NCBI RefSeq assembly: GCF_000143415.4
Contig: NW_003314394.1
Location: 34,955 to 98,954 of the forward strand
DNA length: 64,000 bases
Direction of reading: 5' to 3'
Source of the DNA: Selaginella moellendorffii
Lineage: Eukaryota; Streptophyta; Lycopodiopsida; Selaginellales; Selaginellaceae
How positions within the stretch are numbered: the stretch's first letter is position 1; each line of letters opens with the position of its first letter. Positions 11,812 through 22,108 of this stretch are shown here, in pieces. The position numbers and the translations under genes were made by a program. The notes beneath the pieces are model-generated. The model was given only the letters and a program-made list of their open reading frames with translations. It did no database searches and was not told the origin of the DNA.

Positions 11812-11834
11812 CCCCATCCCCCCCCCCCCCCCCC
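11812..11834. repeat. poly-C tract
   Basis: A nearly pure run of C (one AT interruption near 11817-11820) lies just upstream of LINE ORF1. Such tracts slip easily, so its length here may be unreliable. Confidence 0.7.
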
Positions 11835-11933
11835 ACTCTCCAATTTTCCCCCCAGCAAAATCTTCTTTCACTACAGTGCCTCCCTCCCCCCGCACCACTG
11901 CCCCTAGTCATTTTTTGGACACAGGAATCTTGC

Positions 11934-14091
11934 TTGTCCTCTTCGGCGCGGAGTCAATGGAACATGCCAAGAACAAAGCACACATGTAAACGTGGGATCC
12001 TCATGGATGAGGAGGGACACTCGGCAGGGGACATGATCACTCATGCCCCTCTCACGGCGCACCCGGCGTACCCAGACACAATCCAGAACCTGATAGAGGA
12101 CGAGGAACCACCTGAAGCAGTACCCGCCCCACGCTTGGCAACAAAGAACATGGGGATGAAGCTATCCATCAAGCTCAAACAACATCCCTTGCCACCACCA
12201 AAGCCTGATGCCCCCCTCGTGGAGAAGGAACCAGACACGGCGCAACCAACAAGCAATCCAACTCCCTCCCCAGCATTTTTAGCGGACACTGTCAAAGTTC
12301 CAAGGAAAAAGCCAATGGCAAAGAACCTCAGAAAGCCAAAAGGAGGAACTGCCGCATCCTCATCCAGACAAGCCCCGGCCACGAGGTCCATAGCCACACC
12401 ACCAATGGCCAAGGCCCCTCCCCTCCTCCTGGCACTGGAAGGCCTTAGCACCTATGGGGACGAAGGCGCTGACGAGACCCAAGGACAACCTTTGGACTCA
12501 CACGCCCCCTCCCCAACGGGCAGCGACCTCATCCTGAACACGCAGCAGAGGGACCAAGTCATTCAGGCCCTGCTGGGAGAACAAAGCACCGACGGTGCAC
12601 ATCACGGCTCACAAACCCCAAAGGGATCCGCACAGCTCACTGCTCTAGTGCCACGCCTCTCCATTGGCACCAGCTCCGGTCCAACTCCTCCAACCATCCC
12701 GGTAGTCAAGCTCTCCCCTGGCCGGGACAGTCCATGACCAACGGAGCACGTACCAGCCTCATTGCCACAGCTTGCAAAAATGAAGGAATTAGAGGTGCTG
12801 TATCTGGGCTGGATGCGCGTGGAGGAACTACATGTTGAAGTTGACAAGGCAGCTTCCAACCGCTCCAATGCAGCGCCCACCCTGTCAAATGTCACGGTCC
12901 CAATTCCTGGGGAGATCTAAGTCGAAGCCAATGAGATCCTCATGGAACTACAACAACGCCAAGTCCTCGAAGCCAAGACACTCGTCCTTGCGATCTTCAA
13001 AGGGGGCAAACCAGATCGGGAGCTAGCCATGCAGTGGTTGGACGAATGTTTCCAGGAGGTAGGAGTTGCTTTTCGGGGCCGCTAGGTCACCTTTCTCAGC
13101 CGCAACTGTTACAGCATCGAAGTCTACACCGAGACAAATCACCACACACTCATCACTAGACAACGAATCACACGGCCAACATACAAGTGCTTCTTCTACC
13201 GCTACCCGCTGGAAGTCAAAAGGAGACGATCCACCGGCCGACAATGGAACTAGACCTCATCATCGATGACCCCTCCGAAACCAACAACACCCCGGTGTTT
13301 CTGGCCATGATGGTTGAAGGGTTTGCGCAGTACCTGGGAAAAAAGGCCACTCAGGAGGAATCAGGTGGACAACTCATCCATGTCCTATTCATAGGTAAAG
13401 CTCCCATCTCCTACAAGATTCAGATGCTTGGCAAGGTCTACCTAGTCCACATTATGGACTCTCATACAACGCCCATGACCGCACCAGAGCCATCTGGACA
13501 CGTTGAGAGCCGCAAGCGCAAATGAAGCCTGGCCACACGGACTGGAACCTCGAGGAGACCACCCGGCCGAGACTAAGTGCACCACACCAGGCGTTCACAG
13601 GGCTGGAGAGCTTCCCCAATTGCTCCTCAAGATGGGGAGCCGATCCACTAGCCCAACATTTGCCCTCTCCAACCCAACCTCAACTGGAACAGTTTCGGGA
13701 AGTGTACACCCAATCCCATGCCAAGGAATCTGCCTCCAGGTCCTCTCAGCGCCTACAGGTCCGTCTCTAGATGCATGTCAGCACCTCACGACCGAGGAGG
13801 TACCTGCCGATGTGGCATGGCTCGCCCATAGGGTACACTTTGCCATCTTTCCATATGGCACGGAATCAGCTCCCGGACCAGGGCCTTCAAGCCTTTTTTC
13901 AGGCCTCTGAAATCATCAACGACATCCAGTACCGGGTGAAAGTGGACAAATGCACCATAGTGGGCAGCAACATGCACCTGTATGCAGCCCTCCTCACCAA
14001 AAGTGGCATCATCCCTGTGAGAAGAAGGAGAGATCGCGAATTCTCGTGGGTGGAATGCAATCGAATCTCCATCAACAACGATAATGACTGA
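11934..14091 (+). pseudogene. LINE ORF1-like protein, broken
   Basis: The first open block (11934-12737) is a Pro/Ala/Ser/Lys-rich, probably disordered stretch. It is followed in shifting frames by a folded-looking part (AKTLVLAIFKGGKPDRELAM near 13000 and YKCFFYRYPLEVK near 13195) comparable in position to the N-terminal domain of plant LINE ORF1 proteins, then by FLAMMVEGFAQYLGKK (13300) and a last open block that ends at TGA 14089-14091. The protein would bind LINE RNA to form the ribonucleoprotein. Several frameshifts and stops show it is dead. The stop overlaps the ORF2 start (ATGACTGA). Family assignment rests on position and weak resemblance. Confidence 0.6.
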
Positions 14092-17000
14092 GCTACACAC
14101 ACTGTCATGGAATGTAGGAGGCATTAGTAGAGAGGGTGTGATATGGAGAGACAAGAAGGCAAAACTGAGACAGCACATTCGCCAACTAGAAGGAGTGTTT
14201 GGTTCTTGTGATTTCCTTTGCTTCCAGGAGCATCGAATAAAAGAACACCACCCGGTGTCCAAACTGTCCCTGGGAGAACACTACTGGAATCCAGCAAGGA
14301 ATGGAAAAAGAGGAACATTGATCATTGCCAAAGGACCCTTACAATCCCTCTGTGACTCTCATCAGATCCTAATCCCAAGGCGTGCACATGTGGTCACCTT
14401 CAAGATACACATGTGAACCATAGGCCTATTGAACATATACGTCCTGGCCTCAAACTCAACCAGCCGTGCACACTTTCTCCGAAAGCTCACGCACAGACTC
14501 CCACTAGGAATTGACGACTGGTTACTCATAGGCGATCTCAACTTTGTTGATCACAAAGCAGATAAAGAGGGGGGAATTCTCACGGATCACTGTACCCGAG
14601 CAAAGCGGCTTGCATGGAACTCCCTTCTGCTACACCTCGGAACATGTGACGCATATGAAATCCCAAGCTTTGCCGTCCACGAACCCCAATTCACTTGGCA
14701 AGAGCGCCAGCGCAGGTGCATCCAAAGGCAACTGGACCGATTCTACCTCACCATGGAACTGTGCATGCAAGGTGGAAAGCTGGACATAGATACCTCATAC
14801 CCAGAATTCTCATACCACTGTCCCATACGACTCATACTCCCACTTCAGAGATCGCTAGGACCCAAGAAACCTAGTGCCATACCCAGGAAGTTCTTCATGG
14901 ACCCAGCCAACAACCTCTGACTACAAGAAAAATGGAAAAATTACAATGGGGACTTGCATTCCTTCACGTTGTGACAAGTTGAGGAAATCCGAGCCAAAAT
15001 ACAAAAGGATAGACGAGGAGTCTTCAACACATGCAGACAGTCCTGAACTCAATCAACACAGGCCTCCAAGACAACCCCGATGACCCCTGGCTACAAGCCC
15101 AAAAGATCCAAGTCAAGCACCAACTTGACAAAATTGAAGCTGATAAAATGGAAGCATTCTTGCAAGCTGGACACATCCATTGGCATGCTAGCGAATTTTC
15201 ACTTAACAGAGAGTTCTACCAGTCCATAAAACCCAAGATAATCTCACCCCCAATGTTCGGACTCAAGGATGAACACGGCCACATTTTCACCGGCCTTGAC
15301 GACATGCACGCCATGGCCGAACAATACTATACCCAGCTCTTCACTACTGAACCCTAGAGCAAGGATCGCCAGACCAAATTGAATTAGGTGTTGGACCACA
15401 TCCCACAGAAGTACACCCCGACTATGTGCTCCAAGCTCACTAAACCCTTCACAATAAGCGAACTGTGGGATGGCCTTCATGATCTCAAAGACAACAAGAT
15501 GCCAAGAGAAGATGGCATGCCACCGGCGTTCAACAAAACCAACTGGGACTAGCTAGGTCCAGCAGTCCTCAAGATGTGGGAAGAGGTCCTGATCATTGGA
15601 CAATGGCCACCCAGTGCCACTGATGGCCTCATAGTGCTCATCCCAAAAAAGGGAGGAGACATGTCCCTTCTTAAGAACTAGCGCCCCATATCAATGTTGA
15701 ACACAATGTACAAGATCATAGCCAAGGCATTGGCCTCCCAAATCAAACCATTGCTCCCAGAGACAATCAAGGAGACACAGAACGGGTTTGTGGATGACAG
15801 GCAGATCATGGACAACCTCCTAACACTCCTACTAGCACAAGAACACACAAAAGACAAATTAGGCCAAATTGCTATCATACTGCTGGAATTCGAAAAGGCC
15901 TACAACCGAGTTGATTGGACAGTCCTCCAAGCCATAATGAGCAAGATAGGGATCCCACAGGCATACATCAGCTGGACAGCATCCCTATACCACTCTGCAT
16001 CTAGCCACGTCACCATCAACGGCACTCTTGGCCAATCGTTTAAGCTTCAAAGATCTGTGTGCCAAGGCTGCCCCCTTGCCCCATACCTCTTCTTATTTGT
16101 GGCAGATGCACTGGCATACTACCTCGCCTGACCTGGAGGTCCAAAAGGGATGTCTCTCCCCAGCTGCCAAAAATCACTATAGGACATGACGCCAGCAACC
16201 AACGAGGATCTTCTCTCCTCAACATTCACGGACGACATAGGGATCATAGCAGATGGCTCACCAGCAAATCTATCACGCCTCAAGCAAGACCTTGACCATT
16301 GCAACGAAGGAATGGGATCAAAAGTGAACTGGTCCAAATCCGTGGGACTATGGCTACCATAGGACCAACCGCCCACATGGGGAACTAAACTAGGCTTCAA
16401 GTGGGTACATCTAGGAGAAACCACTCGGATACCTTGGTTTCCAGATAGGGCACCACTATGATCTAGAACCCCAGAACCGCAAAGCTGTCACAAAACTACA
16501 GGACCAACTCAAATTCTGGGCAAGCAGGAAATTGTTCTTCTCAGCACACTGCATTGTCGCTAACAACATCCTACTCGGTGCAATCTGGTTCCTTGCGTCC
16601 TACTAGAACCTAGACCAAAGGACAATCCGAGAGATGAACCAATTGATCAGAACATATGTGTGGAAAGGTTCATCCTGTGTCTCACGAGGCAGTGCCAAAG
16701 TGGACTAGCACTCGGTCACACTACCCAAGCACAAAGGGGGATTGAATACAATAGACATTGAGGAACAATGCAAGGCCCTTCTTTTCAAGATCTTCATGAG
16801 GATGCTCATGCCAGGAAACCTGGAGACTACTACTACGGCACCAGTTCCTCAAGATCCTCCCAAATCGCCAAGAACACATGTGGCAAGACTGGGCCCCAGA
16901 CGAGCAGTGGATGTTCTCAGATGCCAAACTCAAAATGCTAGGTGCCAACACCTTCACCAGAAAACTCTTCAAGATCTGGTCCCAACTCAAATCTAGGCTG

Positions 17001-18545
17001 CAACGCAAGCCACCATGAACCAAGGAATAACTGGACTGCCAACCAATCTTCCTCTACAAGTGGTTCCAAGCCGAAGGAAAAATGCTAGGTGCAACAGAAG
17101 ATAGAGGCCTGGACCAAACCTACAGGGACCTACATGGGCATGCACACCTTTGCAGAGGCTAATACCATGATCCAAGAACACTAGACAGCAAACAACTCTA
17201 ACTGGATCAAAGCGTTCTATGGTCTGGCGATCTCAAAACATAGGATGTGGAAGTTCCAAACAGCCTTTCACAAAGCTTGACGGGCGTGCCTCAAGACACT
17301 ACAGATAACCGACATGTCAACTCATCGCTGGTGGAGACTAAACGATACGATTATATACACACTCCCAGGCAGGACATCTAGTCTGATCTTTGAAGTGGGA
17401 CACGCGGGATGCCTCCTTCCCCTCATTACCCTTGAATATGAGGATCTCCTAGACATGTCTGCTGCTCAGCCTATCCGTGTCATCCAGATGGAGAAGAAAA
17501 CTACATGTATAGACCCAACAATTCCAGAATGATAGTACTCCCGACTCTACTGGTTCTACCACCAAACCTTGGATGAATTACAATGGGACCCAGCAGAATG
17601 GGAGTGGAAGGACACATGCAAAGGGTTCTTTCAATATGAGACCAAGCTCGGCTAACAAATCTTCTGCCCCCCGGCCCACTCCACCTTCTTCCAAAAAGCA
17701 AGAGCTCAGCAGATCCTCCCCTTGAACCACTTACAATGTGTGAACAAGATTTGGAGAGGCCACTAGTCCGCCAAAAACCGCTATTTCATGTGGCTAGCCC
17801 AACAAGAACGACTACCCTCCCTTGCGGCAATACACCTCCTGAACACAGCATGCAAGCTATGTGGCACAAAGGAGACTCAGCGACATATACTATGGGAATG
17901 CTTGCTTGGCAGCACAGGAAGTTTGGGAGGGAGCCATGGCAATCCTCAAACGGACCTCACAAGGAGGCGTGGCCATCACCTACGAATCTGCACTCTGGGC
18001 AGCTTTCTCCAAGGGAAAACTAAACGCCCGGACACCTGGAAATGGAAGCAAATCGAAAACCCTCACTTTGACCAACTCAACCGATCACGCACTCATCTCA
18101 CACATCTCCATTAGGAACTCTTCGACGCTCTCAGGGGATGTACTTTAGCAGAGATCTGGAAGGCCCGCTACACCAGGACGTTCAATGATAAGAACCCCTC
18201 GGCTCGGGCAACAATCTCAAAGGTTTGGTCACGACTGATCGTCGCACTAGCATCTAGAGTTGATACGCTAGTCAAAAGAGGACACAAAGGGAAGATTGCC
18301 TAGGAATGGGCTCTCTGGCAGTTCTTTAGACATGGAAATGAGGTTAGTGAAGACAAATGGACTTGGAAACCACCAATATGGCTTTGGCATCACTTGTCTA
18401 GGAACGACAGAACGTGTACCTCCCCAAGTCCTTCAACCTCCCCATCTGGGACGTCAACCACATGGACCATGACGGATACGATCTTGAGCTTCAATTTGTC
18501 CTCAGCCCCCTCACCACTCCCCTCTCTGCTCTTTTCCAGTTTTGA
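14084..18545 (+). pseudogene. LINE ORF2: endonuclease-reverse transcriptase, broken
   Basis: The frame starts MTELHTLSWNVGGISREGV, the N-terminal SWNVxG word of apurinic-type endonucleases, with CFQEHRIKEH (the catalytic Glu) near 14225 and LIGDLNFVDHKADK near 14530. Reverse transcriptase follows from about 15480: LIVLIPKKGG, RPISMLNTMYKIIAKAL after a TAG that replaces the conserved Trp of NWRPIS, QNGFVDDRQIMDN, LLEFEKAYNRVDW, SVCQGCPLAPYLF and the FTDD catalytic box near 16225-16240. A Cys-rich tail (ACKLCGTKETQRHILWEC, near 17850) matches the zf-RVT region of plant LINEs. Over ten stops or shifts are present. The frame ends at TGA 18543-18545. Confidence 0.9.
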
Positions 18546-18603
18546 GCTTATCAAAACTGGACTTTATGGTTTTATAGAGAATAAATAAATAAAAACCCGG
18601 TTG

Positions 18604-18620
18604 ACAAAGTTGGACTAGAG
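18604..18620. repeat. right copy of 17-nt target-site duplication
   Basis: ACAAAGTTGGACTAGAG is the partner of the copy at 9272-9288. It follows the LINE A-rich tail (AATAAATAAATAAAAA, 18580-18596 region) after eight intervening bases, cccggttg. Confidence 0.8.
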
Positions 18621-18765
18621 TCAAGCTCAATAGGGTCTTCTTTCCCCGCTAATTCTTCCAAGCCCATTCCCTTGGCTGTGGTTTCACTAGATAGTAGATA
18701 GGGACTGTGGGAATCTCATTAATCCATTCATGCGCATCATTAATTAGATGATGAGGCATTTGGCA

Positions 18766-18801
<36 letters not shown>
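18604..18801 (-). pseudogene. 26S rRNA pseudogene, upstream part (antisense to window)
   Basis: The reverse complement reads GTAAACGGCGGGAGTAACTA near 18790, CTCTTAAGGTTGCCAAATGC near 18770, TGAATGGATTAATGAGATTC near 18720, AACCACAGCCAAGGGAATGG near 18670 and TTGACTCTAGTCCAACTTTG ending at 18604. These are consecutive conserved blocks of plant 26S rRNA immediately 5' of the part found at 8333-9288. Similarity stops abruptly at about 18801. Strand and order match the other half, so the two were once one molecule interrupted by the LINE-containing insertion. Confidence 0.93.
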
Positions 18802-18819
18802 TGTGGTGGACACTGGAGA

Positions 18820-18995
18820 TTCTTCATCAACACCTACCTCCGATGCAATTATGATCAGTTCTTTATATATGGCAGTTTGATTTATCGGAACAATCTCCTC
18901 TACATCCCTGCTGGCACCCAAGGCTCCTCATTCTGCAATCTTGTCATGACACCCTAGTAGCAGGTCATTTTGGTACACACAAGACCATGGAATAA
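18820..18995 (+). pseudogene. gypsy integrase N-terminal (H2C2) fragment
   Basis: Plus frames read FINTYLRCNYDQFFIYGSL and IYRNNLLYIPAGTQ, then after a shift CHDTLVAGHFGTHKTME. This is the HHCC zinc-binding block of gypsy integrases, where the usual wording is H-D-x-x-x-A-G-H-x-G-x-x-K-T. It begins 20 bp after the rRNA homology stops, so the rRNA fragment probably broke by an insertion or joining event here. Confidence 0.75.
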
Positions 18996-19025
18996 CCATC
19001 CTGTTAGCTTGAACAATCACCTAAC

Positions 19026-19099
19026 ACTGATGCTAGGGCATTGAACCCAGGTCACCTACATGACAAGCAGGAAGACTAACCACTATACTACATTGATAG
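19026..19099 (-). pseudogene. tRNA-Asp(GTC)-like pseudogene
   Basis: The reverse complement carries ATGTAGTATAGTGGTTAGTC (D-arm and A-box region), CCTGCTTGTCATGTAGG (anticodon arm with loop TTGTCAT, anticodon GTC) and TGACCTGGGTTCAATG (variable loop and T-arm, B box). The acceptor stem no longer pairs and the T-stem has an extra base, so it is a pseudogene or a tRNA-derived SINE head. Confidence 0.7.
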
Positions 19100-19400
19100 T
19101 CAACCATGTGGAGGTTGACCAAGAATATTCACATGTGTCAATATAGAGTTTTATTTCACAATATAATACTTTGTGTGACCCATCATCAAATAAGTTCCAC
19201 CCTTGCTTAGGAAGTGCTATTTGAGAAGTGGGAGAACTTGTTTCCAAACAAAAAGGATTGTCCTTCTCTTGTTTGATTGCATTAATAGTCCAATGGTTAG
19301 CAATAGACCTGGGTTTAACTCCTGGTTGATGCATTTGGCTACGATGTTTCATCAGTAAAATCATTTTCAAATGATGAGATCCCTTCTTCCCAGCAACCAC
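19030..19400. repeat. copy A of a duplicated unit containing the Asp-tRNA-like sequence
   Basis: Shared blocks with copy B at 19604-19890 in the same order: the tRNA-like head, TCAACCATGTGGAG, GGAAGTGCTATTTGAGAAGT, CTGTTTCCAAACAAA-type and a TGATGAGATCCC-type block. Offset between copies is about 570 bp. The unit may be a tRNA-derived SINE or a segmental duplication. Confidence 0.6.
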
Positions 19401-19488
19401 AACCACTGTAGCCTTGTAAATAAAGGTCTATGCATTACGATTGCTCCCAACTCGAAACCACTGATGCACCAGTGGTCTTCTCATATTT

Positions 19489-19560
19489 TGAACCTGATGC
19501 AAATTGAAAGCGCAACCTTTTGATCTTGAGTCAAACACGCTACCATTGCGCCACGGATCC
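19489..19560 (-). pseudogene. tRNA-Trp-derived pseudogene, anticodon changed to CAA
   Basis: The reverse complement starts GGATCCGTGGCGCAATGGTA and runs 72 nt to CAGGTTCA, colinear with plant nuclear tRNA-Trp. The anticodon stem TTTGA/TCAAA still pairs through a compensatory C-G to T-A change. The anticodon CCA has become CAA. The T-stem has two mismatches and the acceptor stem one, and most changes are C>T or G>A. Function is unlikely. Confidence 0.8.
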
Positions 19561-19603
19561 CCTAAAAAACTAACCTTCTTTCACATCCTCCATGTGGCTA
19601 TGC

Positions 19604-19670
19604 TTCCCAATGCTGGGGATTGAACCCTGGTCACCTACAGAAATACTGACCACTATACTACATCGAAGGT
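19604..19670 (-). pseudogene. second tRNA-Asp-like pseudogene with anticodon loop deleted
   Basis: The reverse complement reads ATGTAGTATAGTGGTCAGTA, then TAGGTGACCAGGGTTCAATC, colinear with the copy at 19026-19099. About ten bases that would form the anticodon loop are missing. The flanking GTCAACCATGTGGAG is shared with the first copy, so both come from one duplicated unit. Confidence 0.7.
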
Positions 19671-19890
19671 CAACCATGTGGAGAGACGGGCTCAGAATAA
19701 TGATACTTTCCACCCTAGGAAGTGCTATTTGGGAAGTGGGAGCACCTGTTTCCAAACAAAATTAAGCTTCCCTTGGTCGATTGAGTCAATAGTCCGACGT
19801 GTCATCACTTGAACTGGGAGCATCGACCATTCGATCTCCCGGGGGAACTAGAGCCAGCTTGAGATAATCATTTGACGAGATCCCATCATT
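19604..19890. repeat. copy B of the duplicated unit containing the Asp-tRNA-like sequence
   Basis: Same order of blocks as copy A, with a gap between TCAACCATGTGGAG and TTCCACCCTAGGAAGTGCTA that is about 60 bp shorter than in A. Confidence 0.6.
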
Positions 19891-20086
19891 GTAGTTAGTG
19901 AACCTGTGAGCCAAAAGTTTGCGCCTATAATAGGACGTCAATTCCGATGCTGAATTGGTTAACTGATTCAGATCCTTTTCAGGATGGCTTTGACTTGCTG
20001 ACATCAGCAAAAGGGATTAACAAAGGGAATATCATCGATTTGGGGACTGCTTAAACGTGCAAAAAAATGAGAGTTCAAGAAAAAAA

Positions 20087-21655
20087 TGGCTGAGGCAGAA
20101 AGGTCAGACGACAAGGAGGGCGAGCGGAAGAAAGTCTTGCGAACTTGTAAAGGCAGATGGCTAAAATGTTGAAGATTGTTGATCCGGAGGTGGGCAACGA
20201 AGACTCTGAGCAAGATAGTTATCGACGGGACTTTCAACAAACACGTGACCTTGGAAAAGTTGCACTCTATCGATGTCTCCAACAAAGATCGCGTGCATTA
20301 CCTCGAGACTTTGCTGTCGCTGGAAACAAAGGGAGGCCGCGAGCCTTACAGACTTCGTTCTCTTCAGGTCCTGGATTAAGCACTAAGAACGTCGGTTGTA
20401 TTTGCTTGGTTTTAGTCTTGTCATTGATCGTGGTTGCAGGTTTTTACTGCTGCCATGGAATTGCTTGAAGGCTTGCGAGTATACGATGCTAGAGCCATTG
20501 TCACCAGAGATTTCAAAGACAAGTTCACGTGCTGGTACAATGCCGGATTCGTAACTTGTGGGCATTGCATGTGGCAAGTGCAGACTTGTTTGAGGTGGAC
20601 CAATCGGCTAAGAGGATGATTGCGAGGTATGGTTTCAAAGTTTCAGTGAGGATTTCACCTCATTTTTCCTGGTACATGTTCTCGCAGAATATCGAGCATC
20701 CACCTTTGATGGAGGCGTGGTATTGCGGGGATAATGAATCCTCATACTTACTATGAAGATTTCAGCGTGGGAGAGAGCTTCGGTGCCTTTCTACCTGGAC
20801 TATGGAGTACGCAAATTCCCGGACACTGAGAAAACTGTTTACGCGCAGCATGCTCGGGATCCCAAACAGTGGCCATTCGAGCCTTCAGCTGCTATGATGA
20901 AGTTGCTTCAGCGGATCCAGAAGGCAGCAACAAAGAGAAAACCTCCAGCGTCGAAAGCCTCTGTGGATGAACGTAGGTTCTTGCTGCCCAGCCTGTTGTG
21001 ACGACGAGCGGACTTATCTACTTACCACACACCGACCTCGGATTGGAGGGTGCTACGGGTTTTGCATCCTTGAAGCTTGTAGCTGCTATTAAGGATAACA
21101 CGGACACAGTGCTCTTGAGAGAAATGAAGACGTTCGTCGCTTCTCTTCCGTTGGGAATTCCGTGGGCAGATGGCGTGGATGAAGCTGCCGACTTGATCAT
21201 CCTCGATCCTCCAAGCTTGTAGCAGATGACACCGTCCCGGCAACATGTCGCTACAGTGCTACCTTCTTCACCGAATTGATGGCGTGCCTGGTCGTGATGT
21301 GTTTAGAGAACAAGCTTATATGGCGGGGAAAGCTTTTTCTTTCTGGGCGTCGATGGAGGCTGGGGTTATAGCAACGTGACAACAACGCTTGTGAAGGTGA
21401 GCATGCTCTTCATTTTATTCATGTCTTACTGAAGATCCTGTTTCTCCCATCACATCATGGACATCACCATAATGCTTGGTGAGTTTATATGGGCATTTTT
21501 GTTTTTTCTTACAGGCTTTATCAGCCAAAGAGTATGAGGCTCATGAGCTTTCTCGTCGACCATTTGACACCTTCCAAGTTGCTGGTCATGGATTTTTTGC
21601 CGTGGCTCTGAGGCGGCTCGTAACCACGGGAAAGTCACTCTTTATAAATTCCTAA
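20087..21655 (+). pseudogene. unrecognised multi-exon locus, probably broken
   Basis: A possible start (MAEAERSDDKEGERKKVL, 20087) leads into a frame with DGTFNKHVTLEKLHSIDVSN, and a plausible GT-AG intron at about 20367-20438 (ending gtggttgcag). Further protein-like pieces are FTAAMELLEGLRVYDARAIV (20440), VDQSAKRMIARYGFKVSVR (20595), TDLGLEGATGFASLKLVAAI (21030), DVFREQAYMAGKAFSFWASM (21296) and, after a tttttcttacag acceptor, SAKEYEAHELSRRPFDTFQV (21520). These lie in different frames with stops between them that introns do not all explain. I do not recognise the family. Either an old pseudogene or a gene with several introns and assembly errors. Confidence 0.4.
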
Positions 21656-21936
21656 ATCCACCTGTATTTATGACTTCCAATAATGACCCCTTAAATACAG
21701 AGAATACAAGATTTCTGACCCTTCTATACAGTTACTTTTGGACAACCCTAAGAAAATGATTTTTTAAAGCTATCATTTCACAATGCCCTTTTCTAAGAAT
21801 ATGAAATCCCTTCCTCAATTTTCCTTGACATGACTGAGAGGTTAATGTGGAACAATTCTTATAACACCTAAATGATCCCCATCTGCACAAATCTTTGAAT
21901 CTAACTTTCGATGTCACAAAGTAACTGTTATTACGT

Positions 21937-22030
21937 ACTTGTGAACTGTCCTAGCAAGATGAGAATGTGGAAAAGTCTATATTGGTGAAGACTTTTCCAC
22001 AGCCTCATCTTGTTAGGAAGGTTCACAACT
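21937..22030. repeat. long imperfect hairpin upstream of the Cys-rich peptide gene
   Basis: Left arm 21937-21978 and right arm 21989-22030 are inverted repeats of about 42 nt with roughly six mismatches around a 10-nt loop. The core TGTGGAAAAGTCT pairs perfectly with AGACTTTTCCACA. It ends at the TATA box of the peptide gene. Candidates are a small MITE, a pre-miRNA-like fold or a cis-regulatory palindrome. Confidence 0.75.
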
Positions 22031-22032
22031 GG

Positions 22033-22039
22033 TATAAAA
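22033..22039 (+). promoter_or_regulatory. TATA box of the Cys-rich peptide gene
   Basis: TATAAAA lies 70 bp upstream of the ATG at 22109, which would place transcription start near 22065 and give a leader of about 45 nt. Confidence 0.65.
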
Positions 22040-22108
22040 CTAGGGCTTCAGATCTTCATGAGCTAAAGTTGTCCTTAAGCTTGTGTTTCTCTTTACAAGT
22101 GTGTAAGA

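Larger units (their letters stand above)
9289..18603 (+). mobile_element. L1-type LINE insertion in 26S rRNA pseudogene
   Basis: The segment is bounded by a 17-nt direct repeat of rRNA sequence, ends in an A-rich tail with AATAAA-like words, and encodes in order an ORF1-like protein and an ORF2 with apurinic endonuclease, reverse transcriptase and a C-terminal zf-RVT-type region. This is the structure of plant L1-clade LINEs. ORF1 and ORF2 together occupy 11.9-18.55 kb. The remaining 2.6 kb at the left (9289-11.8 kb) is longer than a usual 5' UTR and looks composite. All frames carry many stops, so the copy is dead. The LINE lies antisense to the rRNA. Confidence 0.85.

Noticed and set aside
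12041-12451. 136-codon minus-strand frame
   Set aside because: Antisense of the Pro/Ala-rich LINE ORF1; no domain or promoter.
18604-18801. R2-type site-specific LINE insertion
   Set aside because: The R2 target word CTCTTAAGG is present and uninterrupted near 18770; the actual junction is about 140 nt further 3' in rRNA sense.
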